DNA from: Lumbricus rubellus | Lineage: Eukaryota > Annelida > Clitellata > Crassiclitellata > Lumbricidae | Reading direction: 5' to 3' | DNA: 64,000 bases | Assembly: GCA_945859605.1 (NCBI GenBank) | Contig: OX243820.1 | Span: 36,248,061 to 36,312,060 of the forward strand | Shown here: piece after piece, positions 63,901-64,000 of the stretch | Layout: every line of letters begins with the position of its first letter | Numbering within the stretch: the first letter of the stretch is position 1 | Notes under the pieces: model-generated | Seen by the model: only the letters and a program-made list of their open reading frames with translations | Databases searched by the model: none | What the model was told of the DNA's origin: nothing | Position numbers and translations under genes: made by a program

Positions 63901-64000
63901 GCAACAGGCGAGTATCCTGGCGAGTATCGAGATCTGAAAGAAGAGAAAACTTGATGGCCAAAATTGCCTTGATGAAGAATTAGGCTAGTACTGTAGTTCT

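Noticed and set aside
63746..63961. Arg/Gln-rich and Leu/Ser-rich frames at the right edge
   Set aside because: Purine microsatellite translations.

Overview
This window is eukaryotic, from a repeat-rich animal genome. The evidence is spliced single-domain immunoglobulin exons with GT-AG borders, long microsatellites, LINE/SINE relics and many small DNA transposons. The marine-invertebrate character, the abundant TAGGCCTA-type words and the invertebrate-style repeats suggest an invertebrate deuterostome, perhaps an echinoderm. The species assignment is inference.

Host genes. Three tandem copies of an immunoglobulin-superfamily receptor gene lie on the minus strand. Unit A (about 1.8-7.4 kb) has, in transcription order, a V-like exon (7082-7405), a second Ig-like exon (5507-5839), a C2/I-set exon (2753-3031) and a transmembrane exon (1795-1891). 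Unit B (about 13-29.8 kb) repeats the order at 29492-29815, 25245-25574, 19391-19648 and 18450-18584. It also has further candidate membrane/tail exons at 17210-17315, 16108-16639 and 12993-13093. Unit C (58.3 kb to beyond the right edge) has exons at 61839-62162, 59574-59819 and 58313-58428; its V exon would lie outside the window. All Ig exons are bounded by phase-1 introns, so domains and membrane anchors can be swapped without breaking frame. The signal-peptide exons were not found. Flanking introns are also duplicated (about 7.5-10.6 kb matches 29.9-36.3 kb; about 0.3-0.6 kb matches 55.7-56.1 kb).

Polinton. Between units B and C lies a complete 15,781-bp Maverick/Polinton (39338-55118) with inverted termini beginning AGTAGATGC and a perfect 6-bp target duplication (TGAATC). 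It encodes protein-primed DNA polymerase B, integrase with a chromodomain, a packaging ATPase, an adenain-like protease, major and minor capsid proteins, a zinc-ribbon/phospholipase A2 protein, a dUTPase-fold protein, a SAP-NUMOD1-like protein and several small virion-type proteins. The most striking feature is a pair of adjacent fibre-like genes with nearly the same N-terminal stalk but different C-terminal heads: one C1q-like, one discoidin-like. This looks like modular receptor-binding proteins of a virus-like element. Polymerase B has a frame break near its C-terminus. The phospholipase and integrase frames overlap at an A9 run.

Other mobile DNA. At least seven short non-autonomous elements have terminal inverted repeats and perfect 8-bp duplications (hAT-like). 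There is also a larger AT-rich hAT-like element, a piggyBac relic flanked by TTAA and carrying a nested hAT-like insertion, a TA-flanked element that splits a SINE, CR1/L2-type LINE fragments, a copia relic, an RTE-type 3' end, tRNA-derived SINEs and many microsatellites. No CRISPR array, rRNA gene or clearly functional tRNA gene was seen.
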